Of a stretch of DNA of 64,000 nucleotides, positions 22,805-29,959 are shown piece after piece; positions within the stretch are counted from its first letter, which is position 1; each line of letters starts with the position of its first letter. Origin of the DNA: an uncultured Duncaniella sp. (lineage in GTDB: Bacteria; Bacteroidota; Bacteroidia; Bacteroidales; Muribaculaceae); NCBI GenBank assembly GCA_910586665.1, contig CAJUIX010000001.1, positions 124,001 to 188,000 of the forward strand. Direction: 5' to 3'. Both the position numbers and the translations under genes were made by a program. The notes below the pieces were generated by a model. The model saw only the letters and a program-made list of their open reading frames with translations. It did no database searches and was not told the DNA's origin.

Positions 22805-24378
22805 GCCCCGCCCGGTCGTTCCGGAACACGGCGGGGCTGCGCCTGTCATATCGCGCTTTTAACGCCGCTCTCGGCTCGTTGTATGAAAATGACTTGCTGG
22901 AGCTCGCGAGTGCGTCAGACAGACCCGATTTTGACGACACGGCCTTTTTTGACGCTGCCAGCATGGTTTACAACGCCGGCGGCTTCGATGCCTCGCAGCT
23001 CGCCACCCCGGAAGCCCGGCGCCTCATCGGCGAGACATTGAGGCAGATTAAACGCGGCATTGCCTCCGGCGTGCCCCACGAGGTGCCGGAAGTCGTCAGG
23101 TATGCCCTCGAAAACAACGCTTTTATTTTCTCCGGCTTTAAAGCCTATCACACGCTCCGCGAGGTGGGTCTTACCATGGTAACGGACAAAGGCGACATTA
23201 AACCCTTTGAGCAGTTCCGCAAGGACGTGGAAACGGTCAACAGCCGTTATAATCATAACTATCTCTATGCGGAGTATAACCACGCGGTCGGAGCCTCGCT
23301 CATGGCTTCGCGCTGGCAGCAGATTGAAAAGGACGGCGACCGCTACGACCTGCAATACCGAACAGCCCAGGACGACCGCGTGCGTGAGGATCATGCAATT
23401 CTGCACGGCACAACCCTGCCGCCCTCCGATCCGTTCTGGTCGCTCTTTCTGCCGCCGAACGGTTGGAACTGCCGCTGCACGGCCGTACAGGTCCGCAAGG
23501 GCAAGTATGAACGCAGCGACCCGGCCCTCTCCATGCTCCGGGGCAACAACTGCACCGAGGCCGCCAAGCAGCAGATTTTCCGCTTCAACCCCGGCAAGGA
23601 GCTGCAACTGTTCCCGCCCAAACACCCGTATTTCAAGGCGCCCGACGACGCTAAACAGGTCATTGAGCAGCTGAGTGAGGAACAAAAGCGGGAGCGGCGT
23701 ATTGCCGAAATTGTCGCGGAACTGCCCGCAAATCTTACCGAAGCAGAGAAAAAAGTATTGGCCGAACATTGCCTCAAGCTCGAAAAAGACCTCGGCGTTA
23801 CCAAGGGCAAACCTATGAGCGTGGACGATGCAGACAAGCAGTCTGCCAATCCTAATTACAGTAAGTCCCGGGCATATCAAATAAATTGCCAGACTTGCGC
23901 GCCTGCCTACGTTCTGCGGTTGCTCGGCTTTGATGTTGTGGCAAAAGCCAATACCAGCGGCTCCCTGTCTGAATACTTGTCGCGTCAACGTTCTTTTGAA
24001 GCATGGTTAAAGCCAGACGGCACAGCACCAACCCCGTCGCTCACTCACTCCTGGATGGTGGGTAAGGGTTACAGGCAGATGTCTAAAAAACGTTATGCGG
24101 AATATTTCAACGAGTGCTGCAAGGAAACAGGCGTGTATATACTTACTATCGGGTGGAAAGGCGGTGGCGGTCATGCCACCATTTTGCAACGGTTTGAGGA
24201 CGGCACGTTAAGTTATATTGAGCCGCAGAGATACAACGGAACAAGTTCCAGACGCAGCATTGGCGAATTATGTGAAAGTGGTGCGGTTAAACCGGTCAGG
24301 ACACGCGGAGTTATGCGAGTGGATAATCTTCTGTTTAATCCGAAATTCGCGTCAATCTTTGAAAAAGCGTCTGATTAA
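22801..24378 (+). CDS. MuF head morphogenesis protein fused to papain-fold toxin domain
   Basis: From the likely CTG start at 22801 (overlapping the portal stop) this is about 525 residues; ATG 22642 lies deep in the portal gene and is rejected. Residues 1 to about 300 are a MuF/gp7-like minor head domain with its signature TAQDDRVREDHAILHG and PPNGWNCRCTAVQV. After a helical linker, residues about 345-520 form a papain-like domain of the Tox-PL type. Candidate catalytic residues are Cys363 (INCQTC), His458 (GGGGHATIL) and Glu474/Gln476 (YIEPQ). MuF-linked polymorphic toxins of temperate phages are known. The toxin part has lower G+C than the head part. The convergent small gene at its end is the immunity candidate. 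Confidence 0.85.
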   Translation: MSPARSFRNTAGLRLSYRAFNAALGSLYENDLLELASASDRPDFDDTAFFDAASMVYNAGGFDASQLATPEARRLIGETLRQIKRGIASGVPHEVPEVVRYALENNAFIFSGFKAYHTLREVGLTMVTDKGDIKPFEQFRKDVETVNSRYNHNYLYAEYNHAVGASLMASRWQQIEKDGDRYDLQYRTAQDDRVREDHAILHGTTLPPSDPFWSLFLPPNGWNCRCTAVQVRKGKYERSDPALSMLRGNNCTEAAKQQIFRFNPGKELQLFPPKHPYFKAPDDAKQVIEQLSEEQKRERRIAEIVAELPANLTEAEKKVLAEHCLKLEKDLGVTKGKPMSVDDADKQSANPNYSKSRAYQINCQTCAPAYVLRLLGFDVVAKANTSGSLSEYLSRQRSFEAWLKPDGTAPTPSLTHSWMVGKGYRQMSKKRYAEYFNECCKETGVYILTIGWKGGGGHATILQRFEDGTLSYIEPQRYNGTSSRRSIGELCESGAVKPVRTRGVMRVDNLLFNPKFASIFEKASD

Positions 24379-24579
24379 ATGCAGTGCGTCAAACCCCGTA
24401 ATTTCCGTGATTTTGTTCTCTTTCAACAGATAGACAAATGGAAAACCCACATCCACATCGTCAGGAAAATGGTAATAATAAGCCTGCGCGCCCTGATATT
24501 CTCCAAGGTGCTCTATACGGTCGCCGTACTGCTCGACAAGCCATTGCGCCGCTGTTCTTATTTGTGCAGGTATATCCAT
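24352..24579 (-). CDS. Candidate immunity protein for the MuF-linked toxin
   Basis: This 75-residue acidic protein is encoded opposite to the late operon and overlaps the last 27 bases of the toxin gene. It starts MDIPAQIRTAAQWLVEQYGD and ends LHLIRRFFKD, with a central YYYHFPDDVDVGFPFVYLL. It looks like a small single-domain protein with a helical start and beta centre; no family was recognised. A close-to-consensus promoter lies six bases before ATG 24579, so it would be made in the lysogen without late transcription, as an immunity factor needs to be. The frame extends upstream to 24618 but that part overlaps the promoter. The role is inferred from position, promoter and base composition. 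Confidence 0.68.
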   Translation of the reverse strand: MDIPAQIRTAAQWLVEQYGDRIEHLGEYQGAQAYYYHFPDDVDVGFPFVYLLKENKITEITGFDALHLIRRFFKD

Positions 24580-24585
24580 TTTGCG

Positions 24586-24615
24586 CAAATTTACGACTTT
24601 ATTCTGATATAACAA
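24586..24615 (-). promoter_or_regulatory. Promoter of the immunity candidate
   Basis: On the minus strand TTG (24615-24613) is followed by 19 bases and TAAATTTG (24593-24586), an exact -7 consensus. Only six bases separate the box from the ATG, so the mRNA would be nearly leaderless. It lies inside the gap between the toxin gene and the gpG-like gene. Confidence 0.6.
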
Positions 24616-24633
24616 CAATTAAACACCAAGTAA

Positions 24634-25095
24634 ATGCTCGACGCCAATAAATTAAAAGCCGATATTCTCGAAGACATGCGCGTGGAGCTCTCCGACGAGT
24701 TCGACCGAAACTTTGAACGTAAGGCCTTTTTCTCCGACAAATGGAAGCCTCGCGCCCATGATTACCCGCGCGGCTCCCTGCTCATGGTGTCCGGGGCCAT
24801 GCGCCGATCCACCAGGGGCGAAGTGTCCGGCGACGGTGTGCGCTTCGCATCGGCTATGCCTTACACAACCCTGCACAATGAGGGCGGCACCGGCTACAAG
24901 CAGGTAAGGGCGCACACTCGCAAGTCCAAAAAAGGCAAAATATACAACGTGCGCGCTCATCAGCGCAAGTTCACCATGCCGCAGCGTCAGTTCATCGGCG
25001 ACGGCCCAGATACGCAGCGCATCATCAAGGCTGTAATTAACGACAACCTCAGCCGCTTCAATCTTTCATTAACAAATTTCATAAGGACCAAATGA
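24634..25095 (+). CDS. Virion morphogenesis / tail completion protein (gpG-like)
   Basis: This 153-residue protein resembles the phage virion morphogenesis family (Mu gpG, P2 gpS). It shows RNFERKAFFSDKWKPRAHDYPRGSLLMVSGAMRRSTR, then YTTLHNEGGTG, and a basic region HTRKSKKGKIYNVRAHQRKFTMPQRQFIG. The HNEGG and PQRQFIG motifs are characteristic. Such proteins finish head or tail assembly at the neck. The gene overlaps the next by four bases. The upstream gap is taken by the convergent immunity candidate, which suggests that the cassette was inserted between MuF and this gene. Confidence 0.88.
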   Translation: MLDANKLKADILEDMRVELSDEFDRNFERKAFFSDKWKPRAHDYPRGSLLMVSGAMRRSTRGEVSGDGVRFASAMPYTTLHNEGGTGYKQVRAHTRKSKKGKIYNVRAHQRKFTMPQRQFIGDGPDTQRIIKAVINDNLSRFNLSLTNFIRTK

Positions 25096-25580
25096 GAAAA
25101 CAGATTTTTACAGCCATTGCCGACAAGCTGCTCACCGTGCCCGGCATTACTTACGTGGACCTCTGGAACGACAACGGCGCCCACTTTGCCGGCGGTTCCG
25201 CCTATCCGCTCCCCTCGGTGTTCGTGGAGTTTGAGGTTATCGAATGGAACCAGCTCCAGAACGGCGTGCGTCGGGCCGACATAAATGTACGCCTGCACAT
25301 CATGAGCCGCGCTTATGCCGGTATTCACGGAAGCCAGGACAAGGCTATGGCCGACGCTCTTAAAATGTTCGATATGCTCGACAGCATCAACGCTGCCATG
25401 CAGGGGCTGCGCGGCGACAATTTCGCCGGGTTCATGCACACTGTTTCCGCAACCAATCACGCGCACAATGAAATTATCGAAAATGTCGAATGTTTCCGAA
25501 CATCGGCGCAGGACGTAACCGCCATGCGCCCCGTAAGGGCCGTTTCCGGCATCTCTGTCGCGATTTCTAAGGCAGACTAA
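25092..25580 (+). CDS. Tail terminator-like protein (gp37-like)
   Basis: The 162-residue protein begins MRKQIFTAIADKLLTVPGITYVDLWNDN and continues with YPLPSVFVEFEVIEWNQL and ADINVRLHIMSRAYAG, the strand pattern of tail terminator or Mu gp37-like proteins. A helix (MADALKMFDMLDSINAAMQGL) and a short beta end follow. These proteins cap the tail tube and join it to the head. It is the last gene of the plus late operon; a terminator hairpin begins seven bases after its stop. Confidence 0.7.
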   Translation: MRKQIFTAIADKLLTVPGITYVDLWNDNGAHFAGGSAYPLPSVFVEFEVIEWNQLQNGVRRADINVRLHIMSRAYAGIHGSQDKAMADALKMFDMLDSINAAMQGLRGDNFAGFMHTVSATNHAHNEIIENVECFRTSAQDVTAMRPVRAVSGISVAISKAD

Positions 25581-25586
25581 TACGAT

Positions 25587-25627
25587 AACACCCCCGGCGG
25601 CTCTTGCGTCCGTCAGGGGTGTTTTTT
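25587..25627 (+). terminator. Intrinsic terminator of the plus late operon
   Basis: AACACCCC (25587-25594) pairs with GGGGTGTT (25616-25623) and is followed by a run of T. It sits between the converging late and early operons and overlaps the stop of the last early gene. Confidence 0.85.
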
Positions 25628-25859
25628 AGAGTTCGTCGAACAACGAGGGTTGATTGTCTTGGCGGCTCTCTGTGTCCGGGGGCAGCCCCAGCATGTTCAG
25701 ATATGTGCGGTAACAGATACCAAACTCCGGTTCTATCCAGTGCCGCCATACGGCTTTGTAACATTTGGCCTGGTTTCCGGCCTCATAGTGCAACGCCGTG
25801 AGCGCTTTTATTTTTTCAGCCCGCGCCAATGTGCTTTTGTGCCTCTTTTTCTTTGCCAT
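25626..25859 (-). CDS. Small basic protein at the end of the early operon
   Basis: This 77-residue Lys/Arg-rich protein starts MAKKKRHKSTLARAEKIKALT and has a central aromatic motif (CYKAVWRHWIEPEFGICYRTYLN). The motif recurs in small proteins of Bacteroidales phages, though I know no function. The position at the far end of the early operon is that of the late activator gene in Mu, so a regulatory role is possible but unproven. A copy of the TGTAAAAGGACA motif lies 29 bases before its start. Confidence 0.6.
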   Translation of the reverse strand: MAKKKRHKSTLARAEKIKALTALHYEAGNQAKCYKAVWRHWIEPEFGICYRTYLNMLGLPPDTESRQDNQPSLFDEL

Positions 25860-25882
25860 TCACCGAATTATTTGTATCTTTG
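25852..25882 (+). promoter_or_regulatory. Consensus promoter for a short plus-strand transcript
   Basis: TTTG (25852-25855), 19 bases, then TATCTTTG (25875-25882) is a full match to the Bacteroidales promoter consensus. It points against the early operon and has no gene in front of it, only a strong terminator about 60 bases away. Confidence 0.6.
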
Positions 25883-25888
25883 CGCTGT

Positions 25889-25952
25889 CCTTTTACATCA
25901 GGCTCAGCGCCGGCGTCAGCTATGAGGTTGCACGTTGGCGCGGTCTTTTTTT
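25889..25952 (+). ncRNA. Candidate small RNA antisense to the early operon
   Basis: Between the consensus promoter and a T-run there are only about 64 bases. The second half folds into a 10-bp stem (25907-25916 with 25932-25941, two G:U pairs, loop of 15) followed by seven T, an intrinsic terminator. Transcription would give a short structured RNA antisense to the leader of the 77-residue gene and ending at the stop of the DUF3164-like gene. No peptide of useful length is encoded. A pure promoter-terminator coincidence is possible. Confidence 0.45.
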
Positions 25953-26685
25953 ATTCGGCCGCTTCCGCCCCGGTTCCCTCTGCCTCCGCATCGGGTTCCG
26001 GGGCTGTCTCATTCTCCGGCAGCAGGTCCACGTCCGTTATGCTCAGCGGTATGCTGCGCCAGGCGTTGCCGGTGCTTTCATCGCGGTATTGGGCACGGAT
26101 ATAGCGCCGTGTTTCGGTGGGCTGGTAGCTCTCGCGAATTATCTTCACAGCCTCGATGAATTGTTCGTCCCGGCTGTCCTCCGCCATTTTCTGGAGCTGG
26201 AGCACTTTGCTGGCGTTGAGGTTCCCCTGGCGGTCTTTGCTCAGCAGCTTCATAACGGCTTTGACAAGCGCGGCCGTCTTGTCGTCGGTGGCAAGGCTCT
26301 CCAGATAGCGGCGCACCATTGCGATGCCGGCCTCGGCCATGTCGGTCCAGCCGTCCACGGTGTTGACGCCCAGGGTCAGGCGCAGGCTGCTGTCGCTGTT
26401 CGTGAATGTATGGCTGTACTGCCCGTCCTCCTTGAAGCCCACGACCTCGGCTTTCATGTCAAGCACGGCGGCGAAGTTGCCGAACGTGGCATCCTTGACT
26501 GTCTTAATCTGTTCGCTCAGGGCGCGGAGTTCCGGCACGGCTGCCGCCAGTTCCTCATCGACCATTTGCTGGTATGTTTCCCGCTGGGCCTTGCGTGCCT
26601 CCGCGGCTTCCTGTCTGGCCTTTTCGGCCTTGAACGCCTTGAACTCTTCCAGTTCGGCGCCGCTGATTGTTACTTGTTCACTCAT
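25951..26685 (-). CDS. DUF3164 family phage protein
   Basis: The 244-residue protein matches the DUF3164 family found in the early regions of Mu-like phages. A charged helical N-terminus (ELEEFKAFKAEKARQEAAEARKAQRE) precedes the core SEQIKTVKDATFGNFAAVLDMKAEV. That core is followed by SLRLTLGVNTVDGWTDMAEAGI and a helical region ending in the segment NAWRSIPLSITDVDLLPEN. The function of the family is unknown. The acidic tail (Glu/Ala-rich) is probably disordered. Start at ATG 26685 follows a long AT-rich leader with another TGTAAAAGGACA copy. Confidence 0.8.
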   Translation of the reverse strand: MSEQVTISGAELEEFKAFKAEKARQEAAEARKAQRETYQQMVDEELAAAVPELRALSEQIKTVKDATFGNFAAVLDMKAEVVGFKEDGQYSHTFTNSDSSLRLTLGVNTVDGWTDMAEAGIAMVRRYLESLATDDKTAALVKAVMKLLSKDRQGNLNASKVLQLQKMAEDSRDEQFIEAVKIIRESYQPTETRRYIRAQYRDESTGNAWRSIPLSITDVDLLPENETAPEPDAEAEGTGAEAAE

Positions 26686-26760
26686 CGTTAAATGGGTTTT
26701 AAGTGGTTATTAAATTGTGTTTAACTGTTTCGGTGCGTGTCCTTTTACACCGGCTCAGCG

Positions 26761-26925
26761 TCATTCATCGTAATTCTCCGCATCGGGGCTGTCGAAATTC
26801 AGTGATCCGGCTTCCTCGCTCGCCCACCACGCAAGGGCGTCCAATAGTTCGACCTTGGCGTTCTCGCTCATGCCCTCCGTCTGTTCCCGGATCAGGGTCT
26901 TAATCTTTTCCAGTTCTCTGCTCAT
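26761..26925 (-). CDS. Small acidic early protein (54 aa)
   Basis: A 54-residue frame begins MSRELEKIKTLIREQTEG and ends in an acidic stretch. It overlaps the stop of the upstream zinc-ribbon-like gene by 26 bases and fills the gap before the DUF3164-like gene. It is predicted to be helical (AKVELLDALAWWASEEAG). Codon use and position support a gene; no family was recognised. Confidence 0.55.
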   Translation of the reverse strand: MSRELEKIKTLIREQTEGMSENAKVELLDALAWWASEEAGSLNFDSPDAENYDE

Positions 26926-27079
26926 TGTGTCGCTTGCTTAGTTCTATCCGTTTGGGTAATACCACGCCCCAGTTACATGCCCGGCAGCACTCGCCGTCCT
27001 CTTTTATGGGGTAGGGGTCGTTTCCGTATTCCGTAAATTCTTTGCCGCAGATGCAGCAGACTTTTTTGTCCTTTTCCAT
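26900..27079 (-). CDS. Small zinc-ribbon-like protein
   Basis: Starting at ATG 27079 this frame encodes 59 residues with two Cys pairs (CCICGKEF and CCRACNWG), the spacing of a zinc ribbon. It overlaps the last 76 bases of the preceding HTH gene in another frame. The longer frame upstream to 27208 is rejected because it lies wholly inside that gene. A nucleic-acid-binding or scaffold role is plausible for early phage genes of this type. Confidence 0.55.
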   Translation of the reverse strand: MEKDKKVCCICGKEFTEYGNDPYPIKEDGECCRACNWGVVLPKRIELSKRHNEQRTGKD

Positions 27080-27510
27080 GCTCGTTTGCCAAATTGATAT
27101 TTGTCGCCTCTTTGTAGGTTGGGCGAGTAATAACCTTTTGCCGGATATGTGCCTTTTTTCAAATGGCTCTCCCGGGCTTTTTTCGACGTGTGAGCCTGGC
27201 ACTCGCACATGAATTGCGCGGTCTTTTCAAGCCCCAGCCTACGCGCCTGCCTCACAACCGAGCGCGGCGAGATCCCGAGTATCAGCGCGCAAATTTTGTT
27301 CGACATGTGCGGAAAGTTACGACGCATCCAGCTCTCTTGCTCGTGTGTAAGCGTGATTTTATTCGGTTGGTGCTTGTTGAGCCCTATTTTGTGCGCCTGC
27401 ACATAAACGGCCTGTACACTAGTGCCGAAATACTCCGCCAGCTCCGGGGCTGTCATACTTTCATAGAGTGTGCGCAATTCCTCGTTGCGCTCTTTCGTCC
27501 ATTTAGCCAT
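27004..27510 (-). CDS. Homeodomain-like DNA-binding protein
   Basis: The 168-residue protein contains two tandem helix-turn-helix units of the Myb/homeodomain type. The first is TKERNEELRTLYESMTAPELAEYFGTSVQAVYVQAHKIGLNK (about 4-45). The second is THEQESWMRRNFPHMSNKICALILGISPRSVVRQARRLGLEK (about 54-95). A basic C-terminal tail follows (FGKRAWKRTKKSAASAAK). The doubled unit suggests binding to a repeated DNA site. It may be a transcription regulator of the middle or late genes; position after the gemA-like gene resembles mor in Mu, but the fold differs. The regulatory role is inference. Confidence 0.7.
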   Translation of the reverse strand: MAKWTKERNEELRTLYESMTAPELAEYFGTSVQAVYVQAHKIGLNKHQPNKITLTHEQESWMRRNFPHMSNKICALILGISPRSVVRQARRLGLEKTAQFMCECQAHTSKKARESHLKKGTYPAKGYYSPNLQRGDKYQFGKRAWKRTKKSAASAAKNLRNTETTPTP

Positions 27511-27514
27511 ATCA

Positions 27515-28000
27515 TCAGTTTAATGCCGGGTCAATTTCGCCGCTGGCCGCATAGTGCTGCATCAGCATCGCATCGGTCAAAGCATCGACCGCCCGGGCGT
27601 CCTTGACTTTGTTGTTGAATGTCGCTATGAGGTTGCGCAGCCGCTCCCTCGGTATCTTGTTAAAATCGGCGTAGCCGCTGGCTCGTTCGGCAATGCCTTT
27701 GATTATCGCCACGCTGCTTTTTTGCCCGGTTTCCCGGAGCCAGCCGCCGATCGCCGCCATTACCTGCTTGCGCAGCTTGTCAAGTCTGGCCGTGCCCTGC
27801 TTTTCGTCCACCTGCTCGCTCAGTTTCGCGCAGATGTCTATGAGCTGGTGCTGGGTCAGGTCGCGGCTGCTCTCCACTCCCCAGCTTGCAAGGATCGCAC
27901 GCTTGGCTTCATCATCAAGCCCCAGCACCGTGCAGAGGGTATGATATTTTTTCAGCAGCCCCCGGTGTATCTGGTCCATTGTCTTGTTTTCTCTTGCCAT
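27515..28000 (-). CDS. GemA-like protein (Mu gp16 family)
   Basis: The 161-residue protein shows the Mu gp16/GemA pattern: an N-terminal helix with LLKKYHTLCTVLGLDDEAKRAILASWGVESSRDLTQHQLIDICAKL, then a basic middle and a C-terminal helical part. In Mu, GemA affects host gene expression and gyrase-related supercoiling, though its mechanism is poorly known. The gene lies four bases after the next small HTH gene start and downstream of the RecA-like ATPase, within the early operon as in Mu. Confidence 0.78.
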   Translation of the reverse strand: MARENKTMDQIHRGLLKKYHTLCTVLGLDDEAKRAILASWGVESSRDLTQHQLIDICAKLSEQVDEKQGTARLDKLRKQVMAAIGGWLRETGQKSSVAIIKGIAERASGYADFNKIPRERLRNLIATFNNKVKDARAVDALTDAMLMQHYAASGEIDPALN

Positions 28001-28007
28001 GATTAAG

Positions 28008-28655
28008 TTATTTAATTTGTTCGGCCCAATAGTCGTTTGCGCCCTGTTCCCATATTATGAAGTCCTCGCCGCCCTCGCCTTTATCCCGGTCCTCGTAGCG
28101 AGTTGTCACAAAGGCTTTGAAGCCCTCGACCTTGATTTTTATGTCGGCGTCATAGCGTATCTTTTTCGCTATGTGTCCGTCGGGGTTCTTACCGGCTTTG
28201 TCGGCCTGGCTTATGAACACGAACAGTTTGTCCGAAAATTCAGCTTTCAGGGCTTTGAACTGGTCCATATAGAATTTTGTCAGGTATTGCAGGCTGTCAA
28301 TTACGATTATTTCCGGGCTCTTGCGTTTGCGCAGCCTGGCACACAGCTCCGGCAATTCCTCTTTGTTCAGAAGTATTATATTGCTGCCGGCCTCGGCCAT
28401 GCCTACGCGCTCCCATGCCTTTTGCAGCGACAGGCTCAACCCTTGTTCGAGGCTGTCATAGGCCACACGCCGGAAGTTCGCCAGATACTTGCAGAGCATG
28501 AGCGTGAAAGTGGTTTTGCCGCTTCCGCTATCGCCCCAGATCAGCCATACCCCGCGAAGCTCCGGGCGTCCGAAGCTCGCCAGGAACGACCCGTCGAAGT
28601 CTGCGGTCTCGAATTGCGCCGCCAGCACGTTTTTATTGCTTATCGCCCTGCCCAT
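28008..28655 (-). CDS. RecA-like AAA ATPase
   Basis: This 215-residue ATPase has Walker A WGDSGSGKTTF at about 41-50 and Walker B EIIVIDSLQYL at about 114-122, with a switch glutamine in FVFISQADKAGKNPDG. The single-domain RecA fold resembles phage-encoded ATPases near recombination or replication genes. It contains no obvious DNA-binding addition. It may help replication or transposition complexes, but the partner is unknown. It is separated by 6 bp from the upstream small gene. Confidence 0.8.
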   Translation of the reverse strand: MGRAISNKNVLAAQFETADFDGSFLASFGRPELRGVWLIWGDSGSGKTTFTLMLCKYLANFRRVAYDSLEQGLSLSLQKAWERVGMAEAGSNIILLNKEELPELCARLRKRKSPEIIVIDSLQYLTKFYMDQFKALKAEFSDKLFVFISQADKAGKNPDGHIAKKIRYDADIKIKVEGFKAFVTTRYEDRDKGEGGEDFIIWEQGANDYWAEQIK

Positions 28656-28661
28656 TGTCCG

Positions 28662-28895
28662 TTATTGTTTTACCTTTACGCCGTACCCTTTGGCCTCTAT
28701 CATCGCGTTAAACGCCCTCCGTTTGGCCTCTAAGTCCTCGGCTGTGTTCGCCTCTATTTCAACCCGGATCATCTTGCACCTGCGCCATGTTACACGCTTT
28801 ACCCGGATATCGCAGAGCCAGCCCTCATTGAGCCAGTCCTGCAATATCTGGGGTGTCCACCCGGCCACTATGTCGAATCGTGCCTTGTGTTTCAT
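28662..28895 (-). CDS. Hypothetical early protein (77 aa)
   Basis: The protein is basic and has an N-terminal WTPQILQDWLNEGWLCDIRVKRVTW segment followed by a strand and a helix (AEDLEAKRRAFNAMIEAKG). The last base of the upstream gene's stop region coincides with its start, so translation is coupled. I recognise no family. The helix-strand-helix pattern would fit a small alpha/beta fold. Confidence 0.5.
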   Translation of the reverse strand: MKHKARFDIVAGWTPQILQDWLNEGWLCDIRVKRVTWRRCKMIRVEIEANTAEDLEAKRRAFNAMIEAKGYGVKVKQ

Positions 28896-29095
28896 TACTT
28901 TGCTTCGTCCAAAAATTCTACATCACAGCGGTCCACACGGGTTATATAACGACCGTTGCCGTCTTTAAGAGAATATCCCCCATAAGAGCCGAATATTTCC
29001 ATTACTGTACCCTTTTCAAAGGTCTGCCCACCGCGGTTGCGCATTGTAACACGCAACCGCACCTTGGCGCCTATGATTTTGCGACGCTTGCTCAT
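28895..29095 (-). CDS. Small KOW/SH3-like protein
   Basis: Starting at ATG 29095, which overlaps the MuB-like stop, the protein has 66 residues. Short strands (GAKVRLRVTMRNRGGQTFEKGTVMEIF; GGYSLKDGNGRYITRVDRCDVEFLD) with Gly turns look like a KOW or SH3 barrel. The upstream extension to 29212 is rejected because it lies inside the MuB-like gene. The function is unknown. Confidence 0.5.
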   Translation of the reverse strand: MSKRRKIIGAKVRLRVTMRNRGGQTFEKGTVMEIFGSYGGYSLKDGNGRYITRVDRCDVEFLDEAK

Positions 29096-29946
29096 TTCGC
29101 ACCCCCTTTCAGCATGGCCCATACACTGCGCTTTACGCGCCGCAGGTCGCCGTCGCACTCGTCCACTATCCTGTTTATTGCCCGGCTGTCGCTCACGCCG
29201 TTGGCGACGCATACGGCCGCCACGTCCTCACTGTTAGGCAGTGGCAGCTCCACGAATTTGCGGCCTATGCGGCTGTATATCTCGGCATAGCCTTTGCGGT
29301 TCAGGCGCAGCCCCTTTTCGATTCTGGCTTTCAGATTGCTTGTGGCGGTCAGCATTATGCCGCACTGGTCCTCGAGCTGGTTATACAGGCTAATGAAAAA
29401 ATAAAGCACCTGGTCGCTCAGCTTGTCGGCCTCGTCCAGCACGATCAGCGGCTTTTCCTTGCGCTTCAACGTGTCCACGATATTGTCCATCATGTCGCTA
29501 ACGGTGGTGCCGCTCACTGTCGCCCCCATGTTCTGCAACAGTTTGGCCATGAACGTGCGACGGTTCCAATACTCGGAGCAGACCATGTGATAGACGTTGC
29601 GCCCGGCGGCCGTGTAGTTCTTTATGGCCTCGGTCTTGCCGCTCCCGGCTCCGCCTATAACGGCGGCGGTCAGGTTGTCGGCCTGCACGCTGGCAAGCGT
29701 GAATGTCATTACCTCGTAGGCCCGGGTCTTGACAACCTGCCAGCCCCTGGCCTCGCTGCTTCCGGTCTGGGCGGCTATGCTCCGCCACATGTCGTCGGCT
29801 ATGGTGTCCCATTTTCCGGTCAGCACTTTGCTTATGGTCGCGCTGCTCACTCCGTTAAGGCTGTTGGCGGCCTTATTGCCGCTCCCTTTTTGCTCCACAT
29901 AGGCGCGGAGCTGTTCGCATATCTGTTTTTTCTGTTCTGTTGTCAT
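29092..29946 (-). CDS. MuB-like transposition target ATPase
   Basis: The 284-residue AAA ATPase has an N-terminal helix-turn-helix (KGSGNKAANSLNGVSSATISKVLTGKW, about 20-46), as in MuB. Walker A is GGAGSGKTE at about 98-106 and Walker B LIVLDEADKL at about 167-176, followed by ITATSN-type sensor residues (MLTATSNLKARIEKG). MuB binds target DNA, delivers it to the transposase and gives target immunity. The gene directly follows the transposase gene (13 bp), the Mu order. A GTAAAAGGAC motif abuts its ATG. Confidence 0.92.
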   Translation of the reverse strand: MTTEQKKQICEQLRAYVEQKGSGNKAANSLNGVSSATISKVLTGKWDTIADDMWRSIAAQTGSSEARGWQVVKTRAYEVMTFTLASVQADNLTAAVIGGAGSGKTEAIKNYTAAGRNVYHMVCSEYWNRRTFMAKLLQNMGATVSGTTVSDMMDNIVDTLKRKEKPLIVLDEADKLSDQVLYFFISLYNQLEDQCGIMLTATSNLKARIEKGLRLNRKGYAEIYSRIGRKFVELPLPNSEDVAAVCVANGVSDSRAINRIVDECDGDLRRVKRSVWAMLKGGAK

Positions 29947-29959
29947 GTCCTTTTACATC

